A stretch of DNA of 64,000 nt from Candidatus Gastranaerophilales bacterium. GTDB lineage: Bacteria > Cyanobacteriota > Vampirovibrionia > Gastranaerophilales > Gastranaerophilaceae. This document shows, piece after piece, positions 1 through 8,997 of the stretch. Each line of letters begins with the position of its first letter. Positions within the stretch are counted from its first letter, which is position 1. The stretch lies in assembly GCA_944325875.1 (NCBI GenBank), contig CALVBU010000001.1:186001-250000 (forward strand), written 5' to 3'. A program made the translations under genes and the position numbers. Below the pieces are notes generated by a model. It made no database searches. It saw nothing but the letters and a program-made list of their open reading frames with translations, and had not been told where the DNA came from.

Positions 1-1531
1 CATGCTTCAATTCACCAGCAGGATAACCAGTTGCATTTATATAACTGATTTCTTTTAATTTTAAAGCACCTTCTAAAGCAGTTGGGAAATTAATTCCACG
101 CGCAATATAAATGAAATCTTTTGTATTGGCATAAACTTTAGCACAATTTTGAATTTGTTCTTTATTTGAAAGGATTTGCTCTATTTTTTGAGGTACTTGC
201 ATTAATTCAGCTTTTAAAGATTTCAAATCGGTTTCAGCTAAACTTCCTTTTATTTCAGCCATATACATAGCAAGAAGATAGAAAGAAACAAGTTGAGCTA
301 TATATGATTTTGTCGCTGCAACTGAAACTTCAATACCAGCATTAACAGATAATAGACTATCAGCTTCCCTTGCCATAGCCGAATCTGGTCTATTAGTAAT
401 AATTAATATGTGAGATCCTTTTGCTTTTGATTGCTTAATCGCAGTCAAAGTATCAGCTGTCTCACCAGATTGTGAAACCCCGATTACAAGAGTATGAGAA
501 TCTGTAACAGTCTTACGATAAATATATTCACTTGATGCTTCAACATCAACAGGAATTCCACAGAAATTCTCAATTATATATTTACCAATCATCGCAGCAT
601 GTAAAGATGTTCCACATGCAATAATCTGAATTCTATTAAGATTTTTTAAAGTTTCCTTAGTTAGATTAACCTCGTTTAATACAACAGGCTCATCGCAAGA
701 ATGCATTCTGCCAACAAGAATATTTCTTATTACATCAGGTTGTTCATGAATTTCTTTCAACATAAAATGTTTAAAGCCCATTTTACTTAAAGCCACAGGC
801 TCCCAAGGCAACACTTCAACTTTCTGAGGAAGCTCAGTTCCGTTTTCATCGATAAGCTTCATAGAGTCTCTTGTTAATGTAACAATCTGATTATCAGCAA
901 GATACATAGCTTTTTTAGTATGTTTAATAATCGCAGGTACATCTGATGCTACGAAATATTCACCATCACTAATACCAACTAACAATGGAGCATTTCTTTT
1001 TGTAGCAACGAGCTTATCTTTTTCGTCATTATGCAACACGCAAAGAGCATAAGCCCCTTCAATTTCCTTTGTAGCAATTCTAACAGCTTCAGTTAAATCT
1101 TTTGTTTCAGAATATTTTCTAGCTACCAAATGCGCTACAACCTCTGTATCAGTTTGAGTTTTAAAAACACAACCAAGAGCTGTTAATTTTTCTCTCAATT
1201 CTTTATAGTTTTCGATAATACCATTATGAACAAGAACCAGATTTCCACAGTTACAAGTATGTGGATGAGCATTTAGTGCTGTAGGTGCACCATGAGTAGC
1301 CCATCTAATATGTCCGATACCAACTGTTGCAGAAGATATTTCTGAACGATGAGGCATTAACTCTGCACTCAAATTCTCTAACTTTCCAACAGCTTTATAA
1401 ACTTTTATTTTATCAGGACATCTAACTGCAATACCTGATGAATCATATCCTCTATATTCTAATTGTTTTAAACCATCAAGTAATATATCAACTACAGATT
1501 TACTACCTATATAACCTACTATTCCACACAT
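1..1531 (-). CDS. glmS: Glutamine-fructose-6-phosphate aminotransferase (isomerizing), truncated by the window edge
   Basis: Makes glucosamine-6-phosphate from fructose-6-phosphate and glutamine, the first step towards UDP-GlcNAc for peptidoglycan. The start is ATG at 1529-1531, giving MCGIVGYIGSK, with Cys2 as the N-terminal glutaminase nucleophile. HNGIIENY follows in the glutaminase domain, and the sugar isomerase (SIS) domains show CGTSLHAAMIG and SQSGETADTL. About 510 codons are visible. The family is usually about 610 residues, so roughly the last 100, completing the second SIS domain, lie left of the window. A TATAAT-like -10 on the minus strand at 1571-1576 gives a leader of about 33 nt with a GGAG-type ribosome site. 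It sits inside an 11-bp inverted repeat listed separately. Identification is secure. Confidence 0.97.
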   Translation of the reverse strand, partial: MCGIVGYIGSKSVVDILLDGLKQLEYRGYDSSGIAVRCPDKIKVYKAVGKLENLSAELMPHRSEISSATVGIGHIRWATHGAPTALNAHPHTCNCGNLVLVHNGIIENYKELREKLTALGCVFKTQTDTEVVAHLVARKYSETKDLTEAVRIATKEIEGAYALCVLHNDEKDKLVATKRNAPLLVGISDGEYFVASDVPAIIKHTKKAMYLADNQIVTLTRDSMKLIDENGTELPQKVEVLPWEPVALSKMGFKHFMLKEIHEQPDVIRNILVGRMHSCDEPVVLNEVNLTKETLKNLNRIQIIACGTSLHAAMIGKYIIENFCGIPVDVEASSEYIYRKTVTDSHTLVIGVSQSGETADTLTAIKQSKAKGSHILIITNRPDSAMAREADSLLSVNAGIEVSVAATKSYIAQLVSFYLLAMYMAEIKGSLAETDLKSLKAELMQVPQKIEQILSNKEQIQNCAKVYANTKDFIYIARGINFPTALEGALKLKEISYINATGYPAGELKH

Positions 1532-1561
1532 ATCTAAATTCTCTCCAATAAAATCATTAAC

Positions 1562-1608
1562 TATAAGGATATTATATCATCAAAATTTAAAAATTTTATA
1601 TCCTTATA
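1562..1608. repeat. 11-bp perfect inverted repeat around the glmS -10 region
   Basis: TATAAGGATAT at 1562-1572 is matched by ATATCCTTATA at 1598-1608, with 25 nt of AT-rich sequence between. On the minus strand it lies between the phospholipase C-like gene and glmS and contains the TATAAT at 1571-1576. It could be an operator-like site for glmS or a weak hairpin after the upstream gene. No run of T follows, so a terminator is the weaker reading. Confidence 0.4.
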
Positions 1609-1620
1609 AAAGTTTTACAT

Positions 1621-2286
1621 CTATGACATAAGATCTGAAACATTCTGTAGAAAAGCTCTTGTAACAGCAATAGCATTTGAAATTCCATCTTGAGCTATTG
1701 CATGCCAGACATTATTATTTGTAGTTTTTGGTTTTGGTGTACACTCACTTAAGAACACAGCTTCTTCAAACAAATCAAGAAAATCACCCTTTGGAACCTC
1801 CAATTCTGGAGGTTGAGCGTTAGCGATAAACTGATCTTCATTAGCATAAACATAATTTTCAAATCTCTTATGCATAGACAAATCCCGCCATTTTTCTAAA
1901 ATATTTCCTCGTTCAACATGATTCGGTTGTGTAATATCCTGAAGAAAATGGAGTGCTCGACCAGCTTCAGATAAAGCTTTTTTCTCATCCAATTCAAGAT
2001 TTTTCTTAAATTTAAATAAATGCCCAGTATAAGAAGCTAAAGCATTATTTCTCCCAAAGAAGTCAAAAAAGCTTTCTCTTGGTCTAAATAGCTGTGGAGG
2101 ATAATAAAAATGATTATTTCCTTGAAACCCACGTTCATCAAAATCTGGTCTTGCAACCATTTTTACAATCAAATCTTTTGATTCTTTTAATTTTGGAAAC
2201 TCATCAACTAATTTTCCTGTAATTTTTTTATGAGTGTAATACCTCCACCCAAAATTTGTATTATTATTTATCTTATTTGTTTTCAT
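1621..2286 (-). CDS. Zinc-dependent phospholipase C-like protein
   Basis: The 221-residue protein carries what looks like the complete trinuclear zinc site of the bacterial phospholipase C/alpha-toxin fold: H19 (in YTH), D48 (PDFDE), H59 (NNHFYYP), then H113-x3-D117-x5-H123 (ALHFLQDITQPNH) and H139-x3-E143 (HKRFE). In characterised enzymes the ninth ligand is the amino group of the N-terminal tryptophan. Here that residue would be W14, directly after the leader MKTNKINNNTNFG, so removal of 13 residues would be needed for a classical site. There is no hydrophobic signal peptide. The likely role is hydrolysis of phospholipid head groups, or a related phosphoesterase. It follows clpB on the same strand, but a terminator separates them. 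The family call comes from motif spacing and the substrate is unknown. Confidence 0.75.
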   Translation of the reverse strand: MKTNKINNNTNFGWRYYTHKKITGKLVDEFPKLKESKDLIVKMVARPDFDERGFQGNNHFYYPPQLFRPRESFFDFFGRNNALASYTGHLFKFKKNLELDEKKALSEAGRALHFLQDITQPNHVERGNILEKWRDLSMHKRFENYVYANEDQFIANAQPPELEVPKGDFLDLFEEAVFLSECTPKPKTTNNNVWHAIAQDGISNAIAVTRAFLQNVSDLMS

Positions 2287-2346
2287 TACACATATCCTTT
2301 ACTAATATAAAGAATATCATAAATAAAACTCAGATTTAAGAAATAA

Positions 2347-2373
2347 AAAGGACCTCTTTTTTAGAGGTCCTTT
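2347..2373 (-). terminator. Rho-independent terminator of clpB
   Basis: Perfect 11-bp stem AAAGGACCTCT/AGAGGTCCTTT with a 5-nt loop. On the minus strand it is followed by TTATTT, just downstream of the clpB stop at 2380. Confidence 0.85.
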
Positions 2374-2379
2374 CTTCTA

Positions 2380-4980
2380 TCATGCTTTATGAAATACAAT
2401 TTCATCATTATCTACATCTATGACAAGCTTATCTCCTCTAAGGAATTTCTGAGATAGAATTTGTTTTGAAAGAGGGTTTTCAACCATCTGACGAATAACT
2501 CTTTTCAGAGGTCTTGCCCCGTATACAGGATTAAACCCTCTGGTAGCAAGTAATTCTTTAGCTTCTTGAGTAATTTCAAGCTCGATTTCTTGATCTTTCA
2601 ATAATCGACGTAAGTATTCCATTTGAATATCAACAATATTAGATAATTGTTCAAGAGTGAGTGCTCTAAAGAAAATAGTTTCATCAATTCTGTTTAAAAA
2701 TTCAGGTTTAAACCTGCTTCTTAAAACTTCTAAAACTTTTTCTTTAGTTGCCTCAAAGTTTGAAGTTGAGCCGATTGATTTTAGAGAGTCTTCAAGAATA
2801 ATATCAGAACCAATATTTGAAGTCATAATGATTAAAGTATTCTTAAAATCAACAGTTCTGCCTTTTGAATCAGTCAAACGGCCATCATCAAATATTTGAA
2901 GCATTATATTAAACACATCTGGGTGAGCTTTTTCTATTTCATCAAAAAGCACAACTGAATAAGGTTTGCGACGAACAGCTTCAGTTAATTGTCCACCTTC
3001 ATCATAACCGACATATCCCGGAGGTGCACCAACAAGTCTTGATACATTATGTTTTTCCATATATTCAGACATATCGATTCTGATTAGAGCATCTTCATCA
3101 TTGAACATAAACTCAGCCAATGACTTTGCAAGTTCGGTTTTACCAACCCCAGTAGGTCCAAGGAATAAGAAAGTACCTATAGGACGTTTAGGATCTTTTA
3201 ATCCTGAACGAGCACGACGAATAGCATCTGATACGGTTGTTACAGCTTCTTCTTGACCGACAAGACGTTTATGAAGAACATCTTCCATATTCAATAGCTT
3301 TTGAGTCTCACTTTCCACAAGCTTACTTACAGGAACTCCGGTCCATTTACTTACAACTTCTGCAATATCATCTTCATCAATTTGCTCTTTTAAAAGTCTG
3401 TTTGCAGATTTTTCTTGAGTTTGGCAAGCTTTAAGCTGTTTTTCCAATTCAAGAAGTTTTCCGTATTTTAACTCAGCAGCAGTCTGTAAATCTGTATTAC
3501 GTTCAGCTTCTTCAATTTTAGCTTTTACTTTTTCAATTTCTTCTTTAATACCAGCTTCCCCAACAATCGAAGCCTTTTCTGCTTCCCATTGAACTTTTAA
3601 TTTTGAGATTTTTTCTTCATAATCGTCAATTTGCTTAGTTAAATCGTCAATTTTGGCAATAGCCTCAGGGCTATCTTCTTTTTTCAAAGCTTCACGCTCA
3701 ATTTCAAGCTGAATTTTTTGACGCATTAATGTATCAATTTCTTCTGGCATAGAATCAATCTCAATTCTTAATGATGAAGCGGCTTCATCAATCAAGTCTA
3801 TAGCTTTATCAGGAAGAAATCTATCTGTAATATATCGATCAGAAAGCTTTGCTGCTGCAATTAATGCACTATCAAGTATTCTTATTCCATGGTGCACTTC
3901 ATATTTTTCCTTTAAGCCTCTCAAGATACTTATTGTATCTTCAACAGAAGGTTCACCAACTAATACTGGCTGAAATCTTCTTTCTAAAGCCGGATCTTTT
4001 TCGATATATTTTCTATATTCATTAATTGTTGTAGCACCGATTGTTCTTAAAACACCTCTTGCAAGCATTGGTTTTAGTAAGTTGCCAGCATCCATAGAGC
4101 CCTCGGTAGCACCTGCACCGACAACAGTATGAAGTTCATCGATAAACATTACTATTGAACCGTCAGAATCTTCAACTTCTTTCAATACTGCTTTTAAACG
4201 TTCTTCAAATTCACCTCTGTATTTTGCACCAGCAACCAAGGCGCCCATATCAAGCGCAACAAGTTTTACATTCTTTAGGCTTTCTGGGACATCACCACGA
4301 ACAATACGTTGGGCCAAACCTTCAACGATAGCGGTCTTTCCAACACCCGGTTCCCCTATTAAAACAGGGTTATTTTTAGTACGTCTATTTAATACTTGAA
4401 TAATACGACGAACTTCTTCATCACGTCCTATAACAGGATCAAGTTTCCCTTTTCTAGCTCTTTCTGTTAAATCTGTAGAGTATTTTTCAAGAGCTTTCAT
4501 ATTTTCTTCAGCATTTTTGTTATCCACTTTTTTATTCCCTCTTATTTTTTTCATTGCATTTAAAACTGATGTCGAACTAACTCCGGCTTCTCGCAAAACA
4601 TTCTGAATATTGCTATTATCAAGTAAAGTCATTGCAAGCAATAGAGATTCAACACCAATGTATTCATCCTTAAACTTTTCAGCTTCTTGTTTCGCGATAT
4701 CAAGCAATTCATAAGTTTTTTGAGACAAAAACAATTGTTGTGCATTTACTGGACCAGAAACCGTCGGAAAAGATTTCACTGTACCGACAATTTTATTGAT
4801 AAACCCTTGATTTAAAAGTTTTAACTCAGTCAAGTAATCTTTAATAATTCCGTTATCTTTAATCATTGCAAGCATTATATGTTCAGGCTGCAACTCAGAA
4901 TTTTTATACTCATTCATCAATGCACTTGAAGCAGATAAAATTTCCTGAGAATAATTTGTAAATTTGTTAAAATCAACCAT
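2380..4980 (-). CDS. clpB: Disaggregase ClpB (AAA+ chaperone)
   Basis: Hexameric ATPase that pulls polypeptides out of aggregates together with DnaK. Domain order: N-terminal Clp repeats (about residues 1-150), first AAA+ module with Walker [14 protein letters not shown] (about 200), a coiled-coil middle domain rich in Glu/Lys (about 400-530), second AAA+ module with [12 protein letters not shown] (about 600), and the C-terminal D2-small domain. I start at ATG 4978-4980 (MVDFNKF), because GGAG lies at the right distance. A start eight codons upstream has no properly spaced site. The 866-residue length is normal. A TTGAAA/TATAAA promoter lies upstream at 5030-5059. I see no CIRCE element. Confidence 0.97.
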   Translation of the reverse strand: MVDFNKFTNYSQEILSASSALMNEYKNSELQPEHIMLAMIKDNGIIKDYLTELKLLNQGFINKIVGTVKSFPTVSGPVNAQQLFLSQKTYELLDIAKQEAEKFKDEYIGVESLLLAMTLLDNSNIQNVLREAGVSSTSVLNAMKKIRGNKKVDNKNAEENMKALEKYSTDLTERARKGKLDPVIGRDEEVRRIIQVLNRRTKNNPVLIGEPGVGKTAIVEGLAQRIVRGDVPESLKNVKLVALDMGALVAGAKYRGEFEERLKAVLKEVEDSDGSIVMFIDELHTVVGAGATEGSMDAGNLLKPMLARGVLRTIGATTINEYRKYIEKDPALERRFQPVLVGEPSVEDTISILRGLKEKYEVHHGIRILDSALIAAAKLSDRYITDRFLPDKAIDLIDEAASSLRIEIDSMPEEIDTLMRQKIQLEIEREALKKEDSPEAIAKIDDLTKQIDDYEEKISKLKVQWEAEKASIVGEAGIKEEIEKVKAKIEEAERNTDLQTAAELKYGKLLELEKQLKACQTQEKSANRLLKEQIDEDDIAEVVSKWTGVPVSKLVESETQKLLNMEDVLHKRLVGQEEAVTTVSDAIRRARSGLKDPKRPIGTFLFLGPTGVGKTELAKSLAEFMFNDEDALIRIDMSEYMEKHNVSRLVGAPPGYVGYDEGGQLTEAVRRKPYSVVLFDEIEKAHPDVFNIMLQIFDDGRLTDSKGRTVDFKNTLIIMTSNIGSDIILEDSLKSIGSTSNFEATKEKVLEVLRSRFKPEFLNRIDETIFFRALTLEQLSNIVDIQMEYLRRLLKDQEIELEITQEAKELLATRGFNPVYGARPLKRVIRQMVENPLSKQILSQKFLRGDKLVIDVDNDEIVFHKA

Positions 4981-5006
4981 ATAATCAACTCCATTTAAAA
5001 TCATCC

Positions 5007-5059
5007 CTACCTTTATAAGGTAGCTTTATTTTATATAATTATTTTAACGTTGATTTCAA
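5007..5059 (-). promoter_or_regulatory. clpB promoter and 5' leader hairpin
   Basis: On the minus strand TTGAAA (5054-5059), an 18-bp spacer and TATAAA (5030-5035) form a sigma70-like promoter. The -35 lies in the imperfect inverted repeat GTTGA-AA-TCAAC. The leader contains a 7-bp hairpin, CTACCTT/AAGGTAG with a 3-nt loop (5007-5023), just before the ribosome-binding region. Whether it controls clpB translation is unknown. Confidence 0.5.
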
Positions 5060-5093
5060 CAAAATTATATTAAATTAATCTTTATTTAATTAT

Positions 5094-5485
5094 TTATCGA
5101 TAATTAATCTGCCATCCCTCACTCATAATTCTGGCAGCACAAGTGTATCCGCCACAAGTAGCTTTTGGATTACATGCATTACTATGCGTTCCGATAAGCT
5201 CCTCATCACTTAAATTATAACCATATGGTCTTAATGTATTATTTTCTATCGTAAAAAAGAACAAATCATACCCTGCAATATTAGGTCCTTTCATACCATT
5301 TATATCAACAAATACATTTCTATTAAAACGCTCTTCTGCCAGACCTGAAGAAGGATTCAATCCAATACATATTCCATTAGACAAGGAAAAAGAAACCGTT
5401 TTATCCTGAAATGGAGATGCCATAAAAACATTATCCATCCAAGTATATTGAGAAGCATTATCTGATTGAGCATTATGTAATTTAA
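5094..5485 (-). pseudogene. Prepilin-like protein remnant (N-terminal part deleted)
   Basis: The reading frame encodes only the C-terminal part of a pilin of the family repeated in this window. It keeps the hallmark VDINGMKGPNIAGYDLF and the cysteine-rich end finishing CAARIMSEGWQI. The homologous frame can be read upstream of the first ATG (5438) through QSDNASQYTW to about 5485, matching the middle of intact paralogues such as the one at 24901. The FTLAEVLITLG segment, roughly 50 residues, is missing, so it could not be exported as a pilin. It lies head-to-head with a decayed XRE regulator, and the shared 5' ends and intergenic region are gone. This is best explained by one internal deletion. 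Confidence 0.75.
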
Positions 5486-5708
5486 AAAAGACGCTTAAGA
5501 AGGGAATATACAGGGAAAAGTTTAAGGATGTTTTCTTACGAATACGACATACCCTGTGCTACTTCTAAGCCGAATAGAGAATGGTCAAAGAGAAGCACAG
5601 CTTACTACTTTAAAACGAATAGCTGAAGGTTTCGGGCTTTCTTTTGCAGAATTTATAGATAAAATAGAAAAAACAATGCCTGCAAAAATTACACTCAAAG
5701 ATGAATAA
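5480..5708 (+). pseudogene. XRE-family regulator remnant with deletion and frameshift
   Basis: Reading the plus strand gives LRREYTGKSLRMFSYEYDIP, then CAT. After skipping one T near 5560 it continues LSRIENGQREAQLTTLKRIA, then a GFGLSFAEF-type helix, and ends at TAA 5706-5708. This aligns with the intact helix-turn-helix regulators at 25650 and 11674 (shared SRIENG/TRIERG and LKKIAEGFG motifs). The first 15 or so residues, including the start codon, are missing, and a one-base insertion breaks the frame, so the gene is dead. It was the partner of the truncated pilin at 5094. No ORF of useful size covers it. Confidence 0.75.
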
Positions 5709-5742
5709 ATCAAAGAAATTAAGTTGTTAGTTTTTTATTTTT

Positions 5743-5772
5743 TTGCTAGCATTTAGACATAGGGATTATAAT
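5743..5772 (+). promoter_or_regulatory. Promoter of the yebC-GGDEF-tsaE-tsaB operon
   Basis: TTGCTA (5743-5748), an 18-bp spacer and a perfect TATAAT (5767-5772), 20 bp before the yebC start, with an AGAGGA ribosome site. It is placed correctly for the four-gene operon. Confidence 0.7.
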
Positions 5773-5792
5773 AGAATAAGAGGATTAAAAAT

Positions 5793-6542
5793 ATGTCAGG
5801 ACACTCAAAATGGTCAACCATTAAACATAAGAAAGCCAAAGTAGACTCACAAAGAGCCGTAGTATTTCAAAAATATTCAAGAGAATTAATAGTATCAGCA
5901 AGACTTGGCGGCCCTGATCCTGCTGGAAACTTCAGACTTAGAACAGCGATAGAAAAAGCAAAAGCTGCTGGACTACCAAATGACAATATCAAACGTGCAA
6001 TAGAAAAAGGTGCCGGAGCATCTGGTGCTGAAAGCTATGAAGAATTAACTTACGAAGGATATGCACCGGGCGGAGTTGCAGTTGTAATTGAAGCTATGAC
6101 AGACAACCGCAATAGAACTGCAGGAGATATCAGAAGTTACTTCACAAAATACAATGGTAGCTTAGGTGCTACAGGTTGTGTGGGATGGATGTTTGATCAA
6201 CGAGGAGTCATAACTTTTGATGAAAGCGTTGATTTTGACATGTTATTTGAAGCTGCAATAAATCTTGACGCACTTGACGTAACTGAAGAAGAAGGACAAT
6301 ATAAAGTTTTAACAACTGTTGAAAACTTCCAATCAGTTGTTGAGGGTCTTGAAAAAGAAGGCTTCAAAAGTGAAAGCGCAGAACTTACTAGAATTCCTCA
6401 AAACACAGTTGAAGTTACTGACGAAAAGACTGCAGACCAAATTCTAAAATTATTAGATAAGATAGAAGAACACGATGATGTACAAAACGTATATGCTAAC
6501 TTCGATATATCTGATGAATTAATGCAAAAATTAGAGGGTTAA
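5793..6542 (+). CDS. yebC: YebC/PmpR-TACO1 family protein
   Basis: A cytoplasmic protein of the YebC family, described both as DNA-binding regulators and, more recently, as translation factors that help ribosomes at difficult sequences. The diagnostic start MSGHSKWSTIKHKKAKVD is intact, followed by the conserved GGPDPAGNFRLRTAIEKAKA and GLPNDNIKRAIEKG blocks. The 249-residue length is typical and the start is unambiguous. First gene of an apparent operon; the next gene starts 2 bp after its stop. Which of the two family roles applies cannot be told from sequence. Confidence 0.95.
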   Translation: MSGHSKWSTIKHKKAKVDSQRAVVFQKYSRELIVSARLGGPDPAGNFRLRTAIEKAKAAGLPNDNIKRAIEKGAGASGAESYEELTYEGYAPGGVAVVIEAMTDNRNRTAGDIRSYFTKYNGSLGATGCVGWMFDQRGVITFDESVDFDMLFEAAINLDALDVTEEEGQYKVLTTVENFQSVVEGLEKEGFKSESAELTRIPQNTVEVTDEKTADQILKLLDKIEEHDDVQNVYANFDISDELMQKLEG

Positions 6543-6544
6543 TT

Positions 6545-7858
6545 TTGTTAACAGAAAAATTGAAAATTCTAACCAAAACGCTTATCGAATGCGAAACTAC
6601 AGATGATGTTGTAAACTCATTAACAGATTTGTTCGGGCGAAAGGTTAGAATTTTTATTTTTGATCCTGATGTTAATACACTAAGAAACTTTTCAAAGAGC
6701 TGGAAATTATCCGAAAATATGGATATAGATTTTGAAAAAATATTCTCAGGTAAAATTAGCATACAAAATAATACCTTGTATTTTCCAATAATGAAACACC
6801 AAAGATTTATTGGACTTATTGCTATTGAAAAATATACAAATGAAATAAAAAACTTACTTGAAATAGCAATCTATAGTATTTCACTAAAAATTGAAAATAT
6901 AATACTTTCAACAAAAATGCAAAAAGATGTCGAATTTCACGACTCAATGAAAAATATTGCAAAAATTATTGAAACTCAATACGAGCTTAATTACATATTA
7001 CCAATAATAGGGGAAATTCTAGACACATTTATTTCAAATCACCTTATATATATATTCTTGAAAGAAAACGGCAAATTTAAACTTGAATGGCCTTCAGCCT
7101 GTTTAGATAACAACATTATAAAAACACTTAAAGATCTAAAAGCTGATAACACACCAATTCTTTCAGAAGATCAAAAAACAGGATATTTTCCGCTTATTAA
7201 CGAAAATTCTTTAATTGGCTGTATTGTTACAAAAAGTATGGATGCTCCACTAATTCCAAGAGAAATAGAATACCTGCAACAGCTCACAACTCAAGCTTCA
7301 ACAACAATCCACAGAGCAAACGTATATGCGGAAATTTTAAAACACGCAACACTAGATGCGTTAACAGGCTTCTACAATAGACGACAGATGGAAGAACGTA
7401 TAAAACAAGAAGTTGCAAGTGCAAAGCGTAAACATACTTCCCTATGCGCAATCATGATTGATATTGATTATTTCAAAAAAGTAAACGACACATACGGACA
7501 TGCGGCAGGCGATTATATCCTAAAAACCGTTTCAAAAATTATGCGTTCTCAATTAAGGGAATATGACATTGCTGCCAGATATGGAGGAGAAGAGTTTGCA
7601 ATTCTTTTACCTTTTACAGAAGAAGATGAAGCTGTTATGGTTGCTGAAAGATTACGAAAATCTGTTGAAAACAAAATTATTGATATTGAAAAAGTGAATT
7701 CTAAAAACAATACAAAAACAATAAGCGTCACAATAAGTCTTGGAATTTATAAGTTTAAAAACACGGATAAAATTTCAGATTTACTTATAAACGCAGATAA
7801 AGCATTATATAATGCTAAAGAAACAGGAAGAAATCAAGTAATAGTATATAAGGAATAA
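6545..7858 (+). CDS. Diguanylate cyclase with GAF-like sensor region
   Basis: A 437-residue cytoplasmic protein with no membrane segments. The first roughly 270 residues look like one or two GAF-type sensory modules. The C-terminal GGDEF domain (about 275-437) has the metal-binding DIDYFKKVNDTYGH segment and an intact active-site signature RYGGEEF. An allosteric product-inhibition site RxxD (REYD) lies five residues before it, so it should make cyclic di-GMP with feedback control. The start is TTG at 6545, 2 bp after yebC and within the coupled operon. c-di-GMP would fit control of the type IV pili and flagellar genes nearby, but no receptor was recognised in the window. Confidence 0.9.
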   Translation: MLTEKLKILTKTLIECETTDDVVNSLTDLFGRKVRIFIFDPDVNTLRNFSKSWKLSENMDIDFEKIFSGKISIQNNTLYFPIMKHQRFIGLIAIEKYTNEIKNLLEIAIYSISLKIENIILSTKMQKDVEFHDSMKNIAKIIETQYELNYILPIIGEILDTFISNHLIYIFLKENGKFKLEWPSACLDNNIIKTLKDLKADNTPILSEDQKTGYFPLINENSLIGCIVTKSMDAPLIPREIEYLQQLTTQASTTIHRANVYAEILKHATLDALTGFYNRRQMEERIKQEVASAKRKHTSLCAIMIDIDYFKKVNDTYGHAAGDYILKTVSKIMRSQLREYDIAARYGGEEFAILLPFTEEDEAVMVAERLRKSVENKIIDIEKVNSKNNTKTISVTISLGIYKFKNTDKISDLLINADKALYNAKETGRNQVIVYKE

Positions 7859-7861
7859 ATT

Positions 7862-8326
7862 ATGAAATATGAAAAAATTTGTAAAGATATAAATGAGACA
7901 AATGAACTTGCTAAAAGATTTGCAAAACTCATAACAAACGGCTGTTTTATAAGCCTTTACGGAGAAATTGGAGCAGGCAAAACAGCATTCGTAAAATTAG
8001 TAGCAGATGCTCTTGATGTCAAAGAAAAAGTAACAAGCCCAAGTTTTGTAATTCTTAATGAATACCATACAGGAAGCATTCCTATTTACCATTTTGACTT
8101 ATACCGCTTGGAAAATGAAGGTGTAAAAACGATTCTTGACGAATTAAGAGAATATTCAGAAGGTAAAAAAGTCACATTTGTAGAATGGGCAGAATTTTCT
8201 CAAGATGAAATTCCATTTAATCATATAAAAATTAATGTAACATACGAAGATGACGATTCAAGAAAATATTCCTTCGAAGGTTTTGGTTGTGATAATATAA
8301 AAATCATAGAGGAATTAAACAAATGA
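7862..8326 (+). CDS. tsaE: tRNA threonylcarbamoyladenosine biosynthesis ATPase TsaE
   Basis: P-loop ATPase that works with TsaB and TsaD to add the threonylcarbamoyl group to A37 of ANN-decoding tRNAs. Walker A is GEIGAGKT (residues 34-41). The family-typical TSPSFVILNEY and FDLYRLE motifs follow, then FVEWAE. The 154-residue length is normal. It overlaps tsaB by 4 bp (ATGA), which indicates translational coupling. The tsaD partner is not in the window. Confidence 0.95.
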   Translation: MKYEKICKDINETNELAKRFAKLITNGCFISLYGEIGAGKTAFVKLVADALDVKEKVTSPSFVILNEYHTGSIPIYHFDLYRLENEGVKTILDELREYSEGKKVTFVEWAEFSQDEIPFNHIKINVTYEDDDSRKYSFEGFGCDNIKIIEELNK

Positions 8327-8928
8327 AAATTTTAGCATTTGATACATGTCTTGATAAAATGTATGTTGTATTAAAAGATAACGACGAAATTCTTGAATCA
8401 AAAGTTATCGAAAACCAAGGTGGAAAATATCATTCAGCCTTTTTAATTTCAACAATTCAAGAAGTTCTAAGCAAAAACAATATAAAACCTGAAGATATTG
8501 ACCTTATAGCAACAAATGTAGGTCCAGGAAGCTTTACCGGAATAAGAGCCTGCACAACCGTGGCAAGAGTCATGGCACAACAACTCAACTGTAAAGTTAA
8601 AGGAGTATCTTCTTTAGAAATTCTAGCAAAATGCACTAAAGATAACCCTCTAGTAGCATTAGATGCAAGAAAAAATGCCGCATATCTATATTTGGACAAC
8701 GAAATTAAAGGTGCAATACAACTGGAAGAAATTCAAAATATTATCAAAAATGGTAATTATAACATTATCACGGATAATAAATTAAAACCGATTCTTGGAG
8801 GGATTTCTTATCAAGAAAATGATTTCCCGTTAGGCGAAATTTTGGCAGAGCTTGCTGAAAACAAGGAATGTGATGGAGATTGGCATAAATTAAAGCCTTT
8901 GTACATACAACCGCCGCCAATGGGCTAA
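8323..8928 (+). CDS. tsaB: tRNA threonylcarbamoyladenosine biosynthesis protein TsaB
   Basis: Inactive ASKHA-fold partner that scaffolds TsaD in the t6A37 tRNA-modification complex. It begins MKILAFDTCLD and contains the diagnostic NVGPGSFTGIRACTTVARVM block. At 201 residues it is slightly shorter than many homologues, mostly in the C-terminal part, which is normal for the family. It is the last gene of the operon and is followed by a strong terminator. Confidence 0.94.
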   Translation: MKILAFDTCLDKMYVVLKDNDEILESKVIENQGGKYHSAFLISTIQEVLSKNNIKPEDIDLIATNVGPGSFTGIRACTTVARVMAQQLNCKVKGVSSLEILAKCTKDNPLVALDARKNAAYLYLDNEIKGAIQLEEIQNIIKNGNYNIITDNKLKPILGGISYQENDFPLGEILAELAENKECDGDWHKLKPLYIQPPPMG

Positions 8929-8935
8929 GTTTTAT

Positions 8936-8977
8936 AATTTGACAGTTACGTTTTATTACGAACTGTCAAATTTTTTT
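8936..8977 (+). terminator. Rho-independent terminator after tsaB
   Basis: 12-bp stem AATTTGACAGTT/AACTGTCAAATT with a 13-nt loop, continuing into a T run. It sits just after the tsaB stop and 21 bp before the next start. Confidence 0.9.
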
Positions 8978-8997
8978 ATTAGGAATTTTAGAATAAT

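Noticed and set aside
4981-5093. CIRCE (HrcA) operator upstream of clpB
   Set aside because: No TTAGCACTC-N9-GAGTGCTAA-like repeat; only an unrelated GTTGA/TCAAC repeat is present.
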